Numbered from the stretch's first letter, positions 43,651 through 55,095 are shown. The stretch: 64,000 bases of DNA from Aphanomyces cochlioides (GCA_019828595.1 JAHQRK010000006.1:3224001-3288000); one strand, 5' to 3'. Notes: a model not told the origin generated them from the letters alone. A program made the numbers and translations.

Positions 43651-44328
43651 TCAAGGGTTCAAGTCTTGGGGAATGCATTGAGAGTACCATTCATGGTAGC
43701 GATGGCACTTGTCGCCACCATTGCACGACCAAGGACCACCCCAGTTATTGCCACCGCATTGACCCCATGTGTGTTGAGCGCCGCCACCGCCTCCGCCTTG
43801 TTGCCCTTCACCGCCAGTTTCGTCGTTTTCAATACCAGTTTCGTCACCTGCGTAATCGTCATCGTCATCGTCGTCATCGTCGTCATCGTCATCATCATCA
43901 TCATCGTCGTCATCGTCATCATCGTCGTCATCGTCATCATCGTCATCATCGTCATCATCATCATCATCGTCGTCATCGTCATCATCGTCATCATCGTCAT
44001 CATCATCATCATCGTCGTCATCGTCATCATCATCGTCGTCATCGTCATCATCGTCGTCATCGTCATCATCGTCATCATCGTCATCATCGTCATCATCGTC
44101 ATCATCATCGTCGTCATCATCATCATCGTCATCGTCATCATCATCGTCGTCGTCGCTCTTCTTAGCATCAGCTCGGAGGGAGCGACGGGCTTCAACTTGG
44201 TCGACTTGGACGAGGTTTTGATCATTCAGTTGGTTGGTGACGACAGAGGTCTTTGTGTTCTTGGCAGCGACTTCTTGCGTCGACAAGAGGGCGATGGCGC
44301 AGGCGAGGGCGAATGTCGAGACGCGCAT
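43651..44328 (-). CDS. secreted poly-aspartate protein with C-terminal CBM1
   Basis: 225 residues, intronless. It has a signal peptide (MRVSTFALACAIALLSTQEV) and a short basic region containing RSLR (residues 49-52) and ADAKKS. An uninterrupted run of 100 Asp (residues 59-158, bases 43855-44154) follows. After YAGDETGIENDETGG and a Gly tract comes a family 1 carbohydrate-binding module: WGQCGGNNWGGPWSC, then CHRYHEWYSQC, with the four cysteines and aromatic residues of fungal CBM1. CBM1 binds crystalline cellulose, and oomycete walls contain cellulose. The Asp run could bind calcium or space the module from the cell surface (inference). Confidence 0.88.
   Translation of the reverse strand: MRVSTFALACAIALLSTQEVAAKNTKTSVVTNQLNDQNLVQVDQVEARRSLRADAKKSDDDDDDDDDDDDDDDDDDDDDDDDDDDDDDDDDDDDDDDDDDDDDDDDDDDDDDDDDDDDDDDDDDDDDDDDDDDDDDDDDDDDDDDDDDDDDDDDDDDDYAGDETGIENDETGGEGQQGGGGGGAQHTWGQCGGNNWGGPWSCNGGDKCHRYHEWYSQCIPQDLNP
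43855..44154 (-). repeat. GAT/GAC trinucleotide tract of 100 codons
   Basis: Every codon is GAT or GAC in irregular alternation, so the tract is a mixed microsatellite rather than a pure repeat. On the plus strand it also opens His-rich and Val/Ile-rich frames, which are artefacts. Confidence 0.95.
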
Positions 44329-45228
44329 TGGGAGCTAGCTAGAAAATTCAAGAATGATTTCCAAATCTTGCTGGTCAACCTTGGAGATCGTTGATCGTTA
44401 TTACTGCGTCGTGTGACAAAATTTCCCATCGCGGCAGCTGCGACGCTCTGCCGTCCGTTTGGGTCATTTTATCCTCGAGAAAGAGGTCCGAGCACACAAG
44501 TGAGGTCGTCCGAGTCGTCCCGTCGTCGGGTTGCTCGCGAAAAGCGACAGCAAGATTCCCGAAGACGAGACTTTCTCCAATTGAAAAGTTGCAATTTCGT
44601 CGAAACTAACAAAAATACCTTGATATTTGTATACCAATTAAATATTAAAAAAAAATTTGACCACCAACAAGCAATCCAACCCACGACGTTTCTCTTCCTT
44701 GTCAAATCTTCCCAGCGATGCAACGACAAAAATATCGATGGCATGAAACTCCACGCGACGAGAAGGCGACTGCTCTATCGATCAACACGAAATGACACTG
44801 AAGTTTCCACGATTCGGCCGCTGGTCTGACCAAAGTAAGACTTTCTATTGACGCTGACAGTAAGTCCAAATTCGAGCTGCGGACAACCACAAAGTGCATC
44901 AAGCTTTCCCAGTGGTGGTATAGGCTTGGGGAACATATTTCCTGACTTTCTCGCCTTGCTTCTTGCATTCTTTCGTGCTTTCAAGTCCAAGGCCATCGAG
45001 ACAATTTATTCCGACCTCACATGTGTTTGTCGTCGGTTGTGACTTGAAATGTACAATCCGGCGACGAACTAATGCCTGCACAATCCAATCCACCACCACC
45101 ACATGCGATTTTTGACTTTGCAATGCATCCTCCGATCGACTCCTCTAGATTCCGGTCCTGGCGTTCATCCAAAAGTTCAGGTGAAAGGACTTGAGCGACA
45201 TGTTCTAGAAAGACATGGATTTATCTGC
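44329..45228. other. intergenic between CBM1 paralogues
   Basis: I see no gene. The region upstream of the poly-Asp gene (44329-44600) presumably holds its promoter. Confidence 0.4.
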
Positions 45229-45519
45229 TCATTGGCTTCGGATGTATTGCGAGTACCATTCATTCCACGATTGGTAGTGCGCTCCACCGCCGCACGAAGT
45301 GTCACCCTGGTACTCTTTACCACCGCATTGCTGCCACAACCGGCCAGTTTCGTGGTGTTCAATTCCAGTTTCGTCACCAGCTTGAGCGACTCCGGCGATT
45401 CCGTTGGCAGCTCCTTCGTTCAAGGCGACAGCGCTGTTGCGGAGACGAGGAGCAGCAGACACTTGGTTCGTGGCCAAGAGAGCGACGGCGCAGATGAGGG
45501 CAAAGGTGGCTGTTCGCAT
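45229..45519 (-). CDS. secreted CBM1-like protein, diverged paralogue
   Basis: 96 residues from MRTATFALICAVALLATNQV (signal peptide). The mature part has AGDETGIEHHETG, matching the block before the CBM1 of the poly-Asp gene, then LWQQCGGKEYQGDTSC and WNEWYSQY. There is no Asp run, so the paralogues differ by about 100 residues there. The last two CBM1 cysteines are lost (WYSQC is WYSQY; CHRYHEW is HYQSWNEW), so at most one disulfide remains and cellulose binding is doubtful. The frame is open; it may be evolving a new role or decaying. Confidence 0.72.
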   Translation of the reverse strand: MRTATFALICAVALLATNQVSAAPRLRNSAVALNEGAANGIAGVAQAGDETGIEHHETGRLWQQCGGKEYQGDTSCGGGAHYQSWNEWYSQYIRSQ

Positions 45520-45995
45520 GGTAAGTCCGAGGCAATTTCAAGTTTGAGGCAAAGTCAATCCATGTCGAGCCAATCTTCACACAATCAACGCCTTTGCCCT
45601 GAGGAAGTTGGACGGACAACCGACTGCGGTAGCAACTTTGACAAAATCGCACGATCAAAACGCAGTTGGTTGTTGCTAGATGTAGCGTGGCGGACTGGTG
45701 GTCACTTGTCCAAATGTCCTCCATCGGCGACACCAACACAACGAGATTGAACACCAAAGTCGTGATCCCGAGTGGTCTGTCGTGTCAACATAAAATTTAC
45801 AAACAGCAAGCAAAGGACCACCGTCCAAATGCTTCAGCAAGCATATCGGTGATTCAACTGCCTGCGTCAGCGACGCAAGAACCGAGTTGACGCCCAAAGC
45901 ACAGGTGATCGCTAGTGACTGAAAGAGCACCGTGGACGGAGGCGAAAGACGATAGATCGGCGCAAGAGGTCATGACGATGCAAGACAAAAGATAC
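45520..45995. other. intergenic, no gene seen
   Basis: Short frames only. It lies between the upstream side of the CBM1 gene and the stop of the second receptor kinase. Confidence 0.4.
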
Positions 45996-48340
45996 TTACT
46001 CGGTGCCTAACGAAAATTCACCACTGATTGAGAGTTCTTTGAGCTTCAATCGAATCGTGCTCGCGACTTGCAACGCCGTCGGACGATCAGCTGGACTGTA
46101 CGCCAAACATTGCATGGCCAACTCCAACACCCACGGCGGACAGTCGGGCGTGAATGCTGGCTTAATCGTGCCGCCCACGACTTTCACCATGATGGCCGAG
46201 CCGGCGATCGGATGCCGTTCGCAGGGTTATTGAGGTTTTCATACGGAATACGGTGCGTGTCAAATTCAGACAAGACCATGCCTATCAAAGAATGAATTCA
46301 TTCTCCATGGAGGGAGATGCAGTCGTACCAAAGGAATAAATATCAGCCGACACATTGTATTCTTGGTCTTGGACGACTTCAGGAGCCATCCAACGGAATG
46401 TACCGACGCCCATCGTCATCGTCGCTTGAATATCTTCTTTGGAAATACCAAAGTCGGTCAACTTTGTGCCTTTCGTCGAGTCCATCAAGACGTTGCGGGA
46501 CTTGAGATCGCAGTGAATAATATTCATCGAGTGCAAATACGCCAGGCCTTCCACAATACTGAGCATGTGGACATACTTTTCAACCCATGGGAACTTGGAT
46601 GCGTCGTGCGTGTCCAAGTAGTCCTTCAAATCGCCGCTGTCCATCAATTCCATCACGCATTTGATATTGGATGGTCGTGTCCATGCTGCACCGACCAAAC
46701 GGACAATCCACGGCGAGTCAAACGTACTAATGAGCTGGATTTCGTCGACGAACGACTGCAGTTGGTTTGGTGTGATTTTGCTGGCGTGCATTTTCTTGAC
46801 GGCGACGTTTTCACCTTGGAATGTACCGAGCCAGACGTCGGCAAAAGCACCAGATCCCAATTTCTTCACAAGCGTCAATTCCTTCTCGTCCAGGCGACAC
46901 AAAGCCAGATCGTGCATATCGACACGGTCTTCTTCACCGTTGGCAAAGGTTGGCGTTTGAGTCGCATCGTACATTTGCTGCATGTATACGAGTTCTTTCT
47001 TGGCCTGAGCTTGGCGACGGTGAAGCAAGAATGCGGCAATGGCGCATACCAGCACAGCACCACTACGGAGAGACCAACGATTACTCCCAAATTGTTGGAC
47101 GACGATGGAAAAGCTGGTGTCGAATTAGCCGAGTCTATACAAGCGTCAACATCGAATGGATTGAAAGTTTTAATTACCAGACGTGACGCAGACTGTCAGT
47201 TGGTGATATTGCCCGTGGCGTTGTTTTGTGAACGATTTGGCCACAGAGTGCGGAGTTCGCCATTCTTGCCTTCGCAGTACGATTTCGACGCATCAGCCGT
47301 GACATTGTAAACGGAGTAATTGGCAGTGTTTAGCGCAGCAAACGTATTGCTGTCCAAGGTCCAGTTGCCAACTTTTGAACCCCGGATGGCACTAGACAGA
47401 CCAGTCAGTTTTCCACAACCCAGACGGAACCGAACAAGTATTTCAACTGCGACGACAATTTCACATTGGCAATACGCTTGATACCAAAGATTCGCTTGCA
47501 AGGAGAAGGTTAGACATGTCGTCCCGGTGGTGGTGGAGGCGACGTACAAGTTCTCCATGTTGGACCAGTCGATATCGTTCAACTCGGTGTAGTTACTTTC
47601 AGATAATTCCCTAGAAGTGAGTAAATTCAGCACTGAATTCCGACAAAGCGGGTATTGGCGTACAATTCTTTGATAGTCGTGGGCAAACTGCGCAAGTCTT
47701 CATTGTCAGCAAATGCATTCTGGATCAAGTGCCTAGACGAGATAGTTCAATATGACGCGACGGAGTTGGATCATACAATGCCGTTGTAGTTGGCGGTACT
47801 GGTGGCAAATTTTTCAAAGCTGTGCCCTGGTAAAACCTAGACAAAGTTAGACATCGACCAAAGAAATGTCGAGGCGTACAATCGCGTCACATTGTTGTGC
47901 CATGAAAAGTTTGCTGGGAAGAGGATTTCTCGCCAGTACAAAAATGATCTACGCAAACAAGTCACGATGCAAACTTCCACCGAGGTCGTACAATGTATGG
48001 ACTGTGTCTGGATTACGCGCATAGGCCACGTTGAGACTTGCAATCGAGTCAAAAGCTCGATACGCCCTAGATCAATTGTGAGCTGGGGTGATGATGGCTG
48101 AGGACTGTACAAGCTGGTGTTGCTGTAGGTCAAGTAGTCCCCGACGGCTTGATAAGGGGCACTGCCTGATTGATCGTTGATGAGCGTGCAATTGCGGTCG
48201 ACAACGCACATGCCAAACGTACAATTGCCCGCCACGGTGATATTCACCACGAGGGGCGGCAACGACGAGTACGGACATGTTTTTTGGGCTCCTGTAGAGG
48301 CAACCGCCGCGGCAACGATGGCGGCCAGGACTTGTTTCAT
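45996..48340 (-). pseudogene. second LRR receptor-like kinase, three one-base deletions
   Basis: Same architecture as the gene at 40.6 kb, in opposite orientation: signal peptide MKQVLAAIVAAAVASTGAQ, Cys-rich N terminus, LRR exons (LRSLPTTIKELYANTRFVG, ELNDIDWSNMENLYVAS), a TM segment, and kinase motifs LGSGAFADVW, VAVKKM, LTDFGISKED and WMAPEVVQ. Three frame breaks are seen, each explained by one lost base: after LWPN (near 47258), in the TM segment after GVIVGLSVVV (near 47044), and in the C-lobe after NNPANG (near 46214). The catalytic loop reads IIHCDLKSRN, HCD in place of HRD. Either a decaying gene or indel errors; I favour pseudogene. Confidence 0.75.
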
Positions 48341-49522
48341 TGGCGTGCCTGCAGAGGAATGGAAAGTGGAAGGAGACACAAAAGGCCAAGCTCTGAACAA
48401 TTACTCTGGCACCCGTATGCGAGTTGTCAGAAGCAGCCATGCGGTACGCACTTCAAATTCTACACCAAACATCTAAACTTGAACTCAAACAACTAAACTA
48501 TGGACTTACAGTTAGTTGGTCATTTAAATTAAGGTATACTATCTTGTTTGTAGTTGCAGTAGTGTGAATTAGTGCAAAGTGCATTTTGGTGATGACTTTG
48601 CAGTTTCGTGACCATGTCGTAGTGTCCTTGGCGACGATTTGTGTGTCATAGCGTGAGTAATCTAATGAACAAAAGCGCAGCAACCACGCCACTTGGAGTG
48701 GATCTAGCGCAGCTTGTTAAGAGAGATATCTACAACGACTATACATGCGTTCCATTCCTTCAATAGAATACTGTGAAGGAAGGGAGAGAAGACAAGATGT
48801 GGGAAGAGGAAATGCTACAATCCCAAGGACATGCCAAGGACTGAAGCACATCGAAGCACATGTTTTGTGTCTTCCAAATTTTAGAGCATCTCGACGGCAT
48901 AGAGAATCGAGTTCAGGAGTCCAGTTGTCTCCAAACAGTCTGGAGAAGTCTTGAGAAAAACAAGGCATCCCTTGCATTCGTACGACTGTTTGGTTGCTCT
49001 AGTGGGCTTTTGGAGCATCACAATTGCATCAAACTCATATTTCGACCCAGCGACACACGCGAGATAGCCAGGTGCGGAGCCCTGAATCTCAAAAAATGAA
49101 CGACAATTCAACTCTGAATTGTTGTGAAATGGTCAAACATGCCGCGCTGGTTCATATCCAAACAGGGGAGAAATAGCTTGATGATGAGCTGAGCAGAGTC
49201 AAGATGAGATGAGAACTGGGCGCAAAGCTACGTCATTGTGCTGGTCGAGAGGTTACGACACGATTGCTCAAGAATTTCTGGGCGGCGTTGTGTGTCTACT
49301 TCAAGGTGCCACCGTCATCCACTAGACATCACAAAAGGCGTGGCTTTCAAGTTCTCCAGAATGCGTCTTGAGACTCGGCAGACAGTTCCGGCGCAGTGGA
49401 TGTCGCTTTGTGGGAGCGATTCATCTTGGGGCCGTGGGGACGCTCGAAAACTCCCTCGGTTTATATCAAATTCAACCAGATTGTTTTGAGTCTATCTTTA
49501 TCAAACTGATGTATCTCCTCAT
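48341..49522. other. intergenic, no assignable gene
   Basis: 1.2 kb without a convincing frame. A minus-strand ORF at 48881-49111 and others near 48717-48977 lack motifs. Confidence 0.4.
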
Positions 49523-50487
49523 TTACGTGAGAGACACAAATTCCCCCAAGCGGCCGCTTGCAAAACCTCCTGCGCGATTTTGGGCATGCTCCAGCCCGCC
49601 TGACGCTTTGTCTTCTTTCTCGGGTTCTTCATCTTCTTCACGGAGCCATTTGTCGGTCGTGTGATAGATGGACAAGTCTTGGCGTCCTTTGCGAGGTACG
49701 TGTGCAAGGCTATCGAAGAAGAAGAGCTCGCCAGCACGGAGGTACATCAAATGCGTCGCCCAAGCCTCCATTCCGTCAAAGACATGCGACGCCAAGATGA
49801 CAGTCGCCTTGCATGGACCTTCGCTTTCCCGGCGCAGAAATTCAAGGATATTCACCCGGGAGACAATGTCGAGACTTCCCAGAATTTCATCGAGAACAAT
49901 CAACTGGGAAGGACGCAAAAGAGCCAAAAACAATTGCACGCGGCACCGCTGTCCAGTAGACAGCTTGTGCATGCGCCACTCAGGGTCAATGCGAAGAACT
50001 TTCAGCAGCTCTTCACGGCGTTCGGGATACGATTGTTGCAAGACCACCATCATTTCATTGACCGCAATATCAGCAGAGTAAGCGGCTGAATGCGACGCAA
50101 ATGCAATGGATCGTGTGCCCCAGTCTGCTGCAGCCATGGTACGCTTCAGGTTCAAAGTGGTGTCGCGGAAACTGTCGCGCTTTCCCAATTGCCAGCACAT
50201 TCCTTGGCAAAAGTGAGAAGAGAGTCTTGCGAAATTGAGTACCTTTGGTTGGTAAGTGTTTACCACCGATGATCTTCAATAGGGTACTTTTACCAGCACC
50301 ATTTCCACCGACAAGCAGGATACGTTGGCCAAATTGAAGCTGGCAATTGATGTTTTTGAGCACTGAGCCTTGGGTGAAGTTGATACCAGCAAATTGCTCC
50401 ACGTATTCAAAGTAGAGATTTTCAAACTATGCGCGACTGAGTAACAACTTGACAAAGGCGATACGGTACCTCAACGGAGACTGACAT
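49523..50487 (-). CDS. Caf16/ABCI-type soluble ABC ATPase
   Basis: Three exons from ATG at 50487 (MSVSVE, then FENLYFEYVEQFAGINF). Walker A is VGGNGAGKSTLLKIIGGKH, the signature LSTGQRCRVQLFLALLRPSQ, and Walker B LIVLDEILGSLD, followed by the H-loop VILASHVFDG. There is a single nucleotide-binding domain and no membrane segment, as in yeast Caf16 and plant ABCI19-21. The C-terminal tail is acidic (REEDEEPEKED). Introns of 44 and about 43 bases are GT..AG. Caf16 associates with CCR4-NOT and Mediator in yeast; a similar role here is only inferred. Glu after Walker B Asp is present, so ATP hydrolysis should be possible. Confidence 0.85.
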
Positions 50488-50991
50488 GGCTGCAATGTGG
50501 CAAAAACGGATATGACGACGGAATGGAAAGTGAAACGGCGTCGACTTCAGCACACGCCGTCGAGGAAATCCATGGATGTGTTGGTCAGTATCACCCAACA
50601 ACAAGTTTAAGTGGTAGAAAATCCCTTTCCTTCTGTTTTACATTGACCAATCGTGGAAAACTATATGTGTATTCGAAGGACACCGACGTTCAAATGAGAT
50701 TCAGTATCATGGAATGTCTTTGCATGGTCTAGCGTAAATGCAATGACGAATGAAGTAGCTGAAATTGTGAAGTCGGTCGTCAGAAAGACATCAAACAACT
50801 GGAAAACAGCTCAAAACGAACAAATGCGGTGGGAGCTGGTTAATTTTAGTAGCCTTTTCTATCAATTAGATATCATCTATAACCCTAGACAATGTTCTGA
50901 GAGCCTGGAGGCTGCGGGAAATAGCATTCTGGGGACTGTCTTCAATGCATATTGAAGTCTATATATGGGTTATCATAAAGGACTCAATTAC
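50488..50991. other. intergenic
   Basis: No gene seen between the ABC ATPase start and the end of the transposase. Confidence 0.4.
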
Positions 50992-51827
50992 TTAAACGCT
51001 GAAAAGTGGGGAACCATTTTCAAGTGTAATTTGGACAATGTTGGCCACAGAATGAAAGCATAACGGGTGCAAATCAAGACGATGTCGAAAGACTTGGGCA
51101 AGGACACCAAATTGCTTCAATCGAGCATTTACCGTTTCGTGGCGAGACATAATTTGCTTTTGCCGTTGAGTCGTACCACGCTGTGAGTTGGACGTGATAA
51201 ATCTATCGTCACCAGAGTAGCCACGATCTGCTAAAGCCTTTTCATTTCGTGAAAGTGCATACACAAAAGCACTGCGAGCAAGCGTAATGTCGGGCCAACT
51301 ACCACAGGGAACGCCACCATTCACCCAAACAATGTAACCAGTCCGTATGCACAATGCAACCTCATACCGCAGTCCAGCGCCTCGAAACTTGTGCGAATTC
51401 CACATCCTGTCGAATGGCTGGGGTTCATTGATCCTAAAATCTACCCCGTCAAGGGACACAAACAAAGTCGCACCCTGATAAGCGTTCATGAGACGATGTT
51501 CCCACAATCTAGAACGTATGAGATGTTAACTGTGGATATTGGACTTACTGCATTGAAATGAGCAATATGATCTATCCACATCCATACCCATTTCCGAAAC
51601 GTCTTTTCATCGGTACCAGCTATTGCTGAGTGTACTGTTTCAGTTGCGTAGACCTTGAGAAACATAAGGGTCCACAAGAGATGTGATGGGGCTGTTTGAG
51701 TTGGGCGATGATCATCTTCGATCCATAGCAGTGTGACAATATGCTGATCAACTCCGAACAGAGACCGAAAAGGGCGGGGACAGCCCGTTAGATTCGGGTT
51801 GTTGTGATTTCGACGGAGCATACTCAT
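50992..51827 (-). CDS. DDE transposase (PIF/ISL2EU-like)
   Basis: First part MSMLRRNHNNPNLTGC, with FRSLFGVDQHIVTLLW and HLLWTLMFLKVYATETVH, is a helix-rich N terminus. The second part has the nuclease: LFVSLDGVDFRINEPQPFD, KALADRGYSGDDRFI and MSRHETVNARLKQFG, giving Asp-Asp-Glu. The two parts are in different frames around 51500-51545, where GTAAGTCC..GTTCTAG looks like an intron but does not restore phase exactly, so a frameshift is possible. It is paired with a divergent ORF at 52558, probably in one element. Confidence 0.72.
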
Positions 51828-52557
51828 GGCCGAGTCGTGTATTTCTTCTTCTAGTTCATCGATTTCACATATGATCCAATGAGCTCCAGTTCATCATGTT
51901 ACCTCAGGAGGATTGTATATAAAATTTACATCACACTTATTTTATTATTCAACAAAAATAATATCAAACTGTCATAAATTTTAGTCAAAATTTGCTCTTT
52001 TTTGTCATATATTTTGACAAATTTTGTTGACTAGCGCAGAAAGTACATGACTTTGAGACGAAGCTGCGGGACGTCGGTGATGTTTCATCTCACGAAAATT
52101 CACCAGGGTATAGACGCACAGTTTGTCTTTATAATGCCATGATTATCGACAAGCAGAATGAACTGTAGTATGTGTGGTTGGATCTCAAAAGTCGACGAAA
52201 TGGAGAATATAACGTACTTGACGGGTAAATATCTCGCGAACCAGAGAGATATAGACGTTGCTTTCCTTCTCAAGTTGAAAAATACAACCTCAGTAACCTT
52301 AGTATTCAATATCTTGAGAAGAAACTTTGCTGGAGCCAAGATATCCGACCTCAAACGAGCACACGTCGAGCTACGTGGAACTTCTAGTCATCTATGTTGG
52401 AAAAATTCGACAACTTTTTGTCATATATTATAGTTAAAATAACTACGTTGTCGACACGAATTTAAATAATTCTATGTAAAGATTTAAAATAAAATCGAAA
52501 TATTGTAAATGGAGGGTCAACAGAAAAAGGCGCGAGAATGCACAAAGTATCCGTAAA
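51828..52557. other. AT-rich divergent region of the DNA transposon
   Basis: No gene seen. TTTTGTCATATATT occurs at about 51996 and 52417, suggesting a repeated site in the shared upstream region. Confidence 0.45.
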
Positions 52558-53418
52558 ATGTCGGATAATTCGCCATTTTCAATCATTCGAGGAATGACCG
52601 CACGCTGGACAGCCGACTGCGAAGCCCAGAGAGTACTCCAGTCCCTTGTTGAAGAAGGGAAGATCAAAAGATCTACTGAACCACAAGAAGCACGAGCCCT
52701 AGCTCCTGAAGTATTCAAACACTACAACAATCAAGTCTTTGCTTTGCATTTACGCAACACCAAAATGGCAAACAGTTCGTCGGCTGCATGAATACTCTGT
52801 TAATCTTGTTTTCTAGATCTACCTCTTTCAACAAAACGAGCTAAAACTGCCCGAGCAATCGTGGAATCTGACGGGAACGACTGCGATATTCCGCAGCTTG
52901 GAATGGCATCTGCATCGACTTTGAATCCACGGCGTGCAATGAGCACGAGTGAGAACACGCCTCTGCGCAAACCTGGATATCTCGTTGTCTCCTATATGGA
53001 CAGCTCTACACGCGAATGGTTTGTTGGTGTTGCACTGACATTGATGTGGGGAATCCAGTCTGGTTCCTTGGAAGTGACTGCAGAAGATCCTAGTACTCTT
53101 GTCTTGACGTATGAGTGGCCACCAGCTCTCGTGGGTACATGGGAATCATTTCAAAAAGAACTGGTAGATAAGCCGTGTGCAAAGGCGTGGGCCAAGGCCA
53201 ATGCATTTGCAACAGCCATGGATGAGCTTCAGGGAAGCTTTGGATCAGCTCCAGTAAGTACGCAGTTTATTGATTTACCACGCCCAGTTATCCCCCAGAA
53301 GTCTCGCTTCGATGTGGTTTCTGGAAGCTCGTGCATTAAAGAGATATTGATGCTGGAATTCAAAGCTCAAATTGGAAATGGCCAAAAAGCCGATGTACTA
53401 CTGCATTCAATGGGATAG
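52558..53418 (+). CDS. accessory protein of a DNA transposon, unknown
   Basis: Two exons: MSDNSPFSIIRGMTARWTAD, with CEAQRVLQSLVEEGKI and EVFKHYNNQVFALHL, then an intron of about 42 bases (GTTCGTC..TTTCTAG), then a long exon with VVSYMDSSTREWFVGVALTL, EWPPALVGTWESFQKEL, FATAMDELQGSFG and SRFDVVSGSSCIKEIL. The short first segment could be a DNA-binding helical domain. No known fold is recognised. It lies divergent from the transposase, as accessory genes of PIF-like elements often do. Confidence 0.65.
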
Positions 53419-54399
53419 TTCGATTGTGTTTGTGTTGCATTAAAAGCAATAAATGGATGTTTTTTGTTTGCCAGCAAAAATAGGCACATACCGCACCCTC
53501 CTGACAGTGTTGATTCGTTTGAATTAACATATAAACACAGAAGGGTGTTTTGAATATTATAATAAAGTGGATTCTTTGGCATTCTTCAATTCGACCCCGT
53601 GTCTGTTTTAAACCCTATTACAAATTCTTCATATCGATATGTTTTAAACAACAATACAAGATCTAAGTGGAAAACAAGAGTTCACTAGTCGATAGTGAGG
53701 AGATTTGTCAACAAATACGCAAGCCGAGATAACTTCTTGTATGTTTGCGCGCGCATCGCGCGGGGTTCAACGTGGTTTGGGGTCGAGTCTTTGTTTATAT
53801 AGCATGCTAATGGCCATGCCTTACGGATACACTTCCTTACTTTTTCAACTTGCTTCATATTTAAAATATTTTTCTATAATTTATTGTCTTTTTCACTGAA
53901 ATTTGTATTTTTGACTAAAAATTGAAATATTCTCAAATACTATTCAGGTATAGTGAGCTCAAGTGTAATATGAAAGTACATTCAATAAAGTAAAGTTTTG
54001 AATGTGTGTTTTGCATGTGTTTTTGTCAAGAAGGCAAATAATCGATTCTGATTGGCTATAGATTTCAAATAGATTTGGAAAAATAGATACATATTTCACC
54101 CCACCGATATATGGAATTTGTAACATGGTTTAAAACAGTCACGGCAGTCGATTTAAATGTTACTTTCAAATATTATTCAATGCAAACTTATTAATTTAAA
54201 AAACTCATCAAAATCAAGATCGGAGGGAAATCAGTAGTCGGGCTCGGAGAGATTAGAGAGATTTCGCAATGGTTGAATCTCTATCGTTATCCACAAAAGG
54301 TCAAGGATAAAGATATAATGCAGAATGAGCAGATTTCAATTTCGCAATGGCTGCGTCTTCATCCGAATCTAGATCGGATTCTAGTGTGCGCTGGTTTCA
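53419..54399. other. AT-rich intergenic region
   Basis: No gene seen. CGATTCTGATTGGCT (54043) is the complement of the word shared by the repeats at 31.7 and 34.9 kb. Confidence 0.4.
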
Positions 54400-54816
54400 C
54401 TCTTTGTTCCACGCTCTGTGTCGGCTATTGGGCTTTCATGGTCTCACTAACTGAGATTGTGGCTGTACCCTCCACCAAAACGAAGCGCTCGTCACGCTGG
54501 CGAAGACGTCTCTATTACGCGATATATGTAGCGCTAGAGAAACCTCTTATCCTAGACGTTAGGTGTCACTGCTTAAACCCATCACGATATCAACATGACT
54601 TATAGGTTTGATGTCATGTCAATTAACAATACTGAAGCTAAGTCGTGGTTTCGTTTTGGTGTGCCTGGGCTCCTCAACTTGGTTTCTTTGCTCCAAGTTC
54701 CCACAGTCATTATTACAGCAGAGCGTGATCGGTGTATTGATGTGGAAGCCCTCTTGATCTGTCGTCACCTCCAAACAGAGGAGGTGATGCGCTCGACAAG
54801 TGAAAAATGGAACTGA
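54400..54816 (+). pseudogene. PIF/Harbinger transposase, N-terminal fragment
   Basis: Pieces parallel the N terminus of the transposase at 35.5 kb: SSRWRRRLYYAIYVALEKPL followed by ILDVR (54490-54560), then YRFDVMSINN, WFRFGVPGLLNLVSLLQVP and VIITAERDRCIDVEALLICR (54600-54770). The frame ends at 54816 before any catalytic motif. The retroelement remains start about 25 bases later, so insertion or deletion truncated it. Confidence 0.65.
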
Positions 54817-54839
54817 GTGAAATTGAAGTGTTAAAAGCA

Positions 54840-55095
54840 ACTTCTACAATTGACGACGCGCTAATCGTTGAAGTGACAACCTTGACCGTGGTAGAACGTG
54901 CCTAGGTACTCCGTGGTTGGCTTGCCAAACGCATCGTTGAGAGAACACAGCAACACGTTGCCAGCAGGGCTGGGATTGGTGAAAACAAACAAAGGTATGC
55001 AAAACAGGCAGATAGACACCAGTGTATCGCAGATGTGTCCGTGTCATCTGCGATAGCTATCTGGAGTTGGTATGTCCACTTCCAACACTAGAACA
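54840..55095 (-). repeat. probable 3' LTR of the Ty3/gypsy element
   Basis: Reading the minus strand beyond the integrase stop, a purine tract AGATTGAGGGGGAAA is followed at once by TGTTCTAGTGTTGGAAGTGG, as a polypurine tract precedes the TG of an LTR. The far edge is not certain. The inverted repeat ATCGCAGATGACACGG around CACATCTGCGAT lies inside (about 55030). No matching 5' LTR was found at the right end. Confidence 0.5.

Noticed and set aside
43536..44394. His-rich and Val/Ile-rich open frames across the trinucleotide tract
   Set aside because: They are translations of the GAT/GAC repeat in other frames. The minus-strand frame has a signal peptide and a CBM1 and is clearly the gene.
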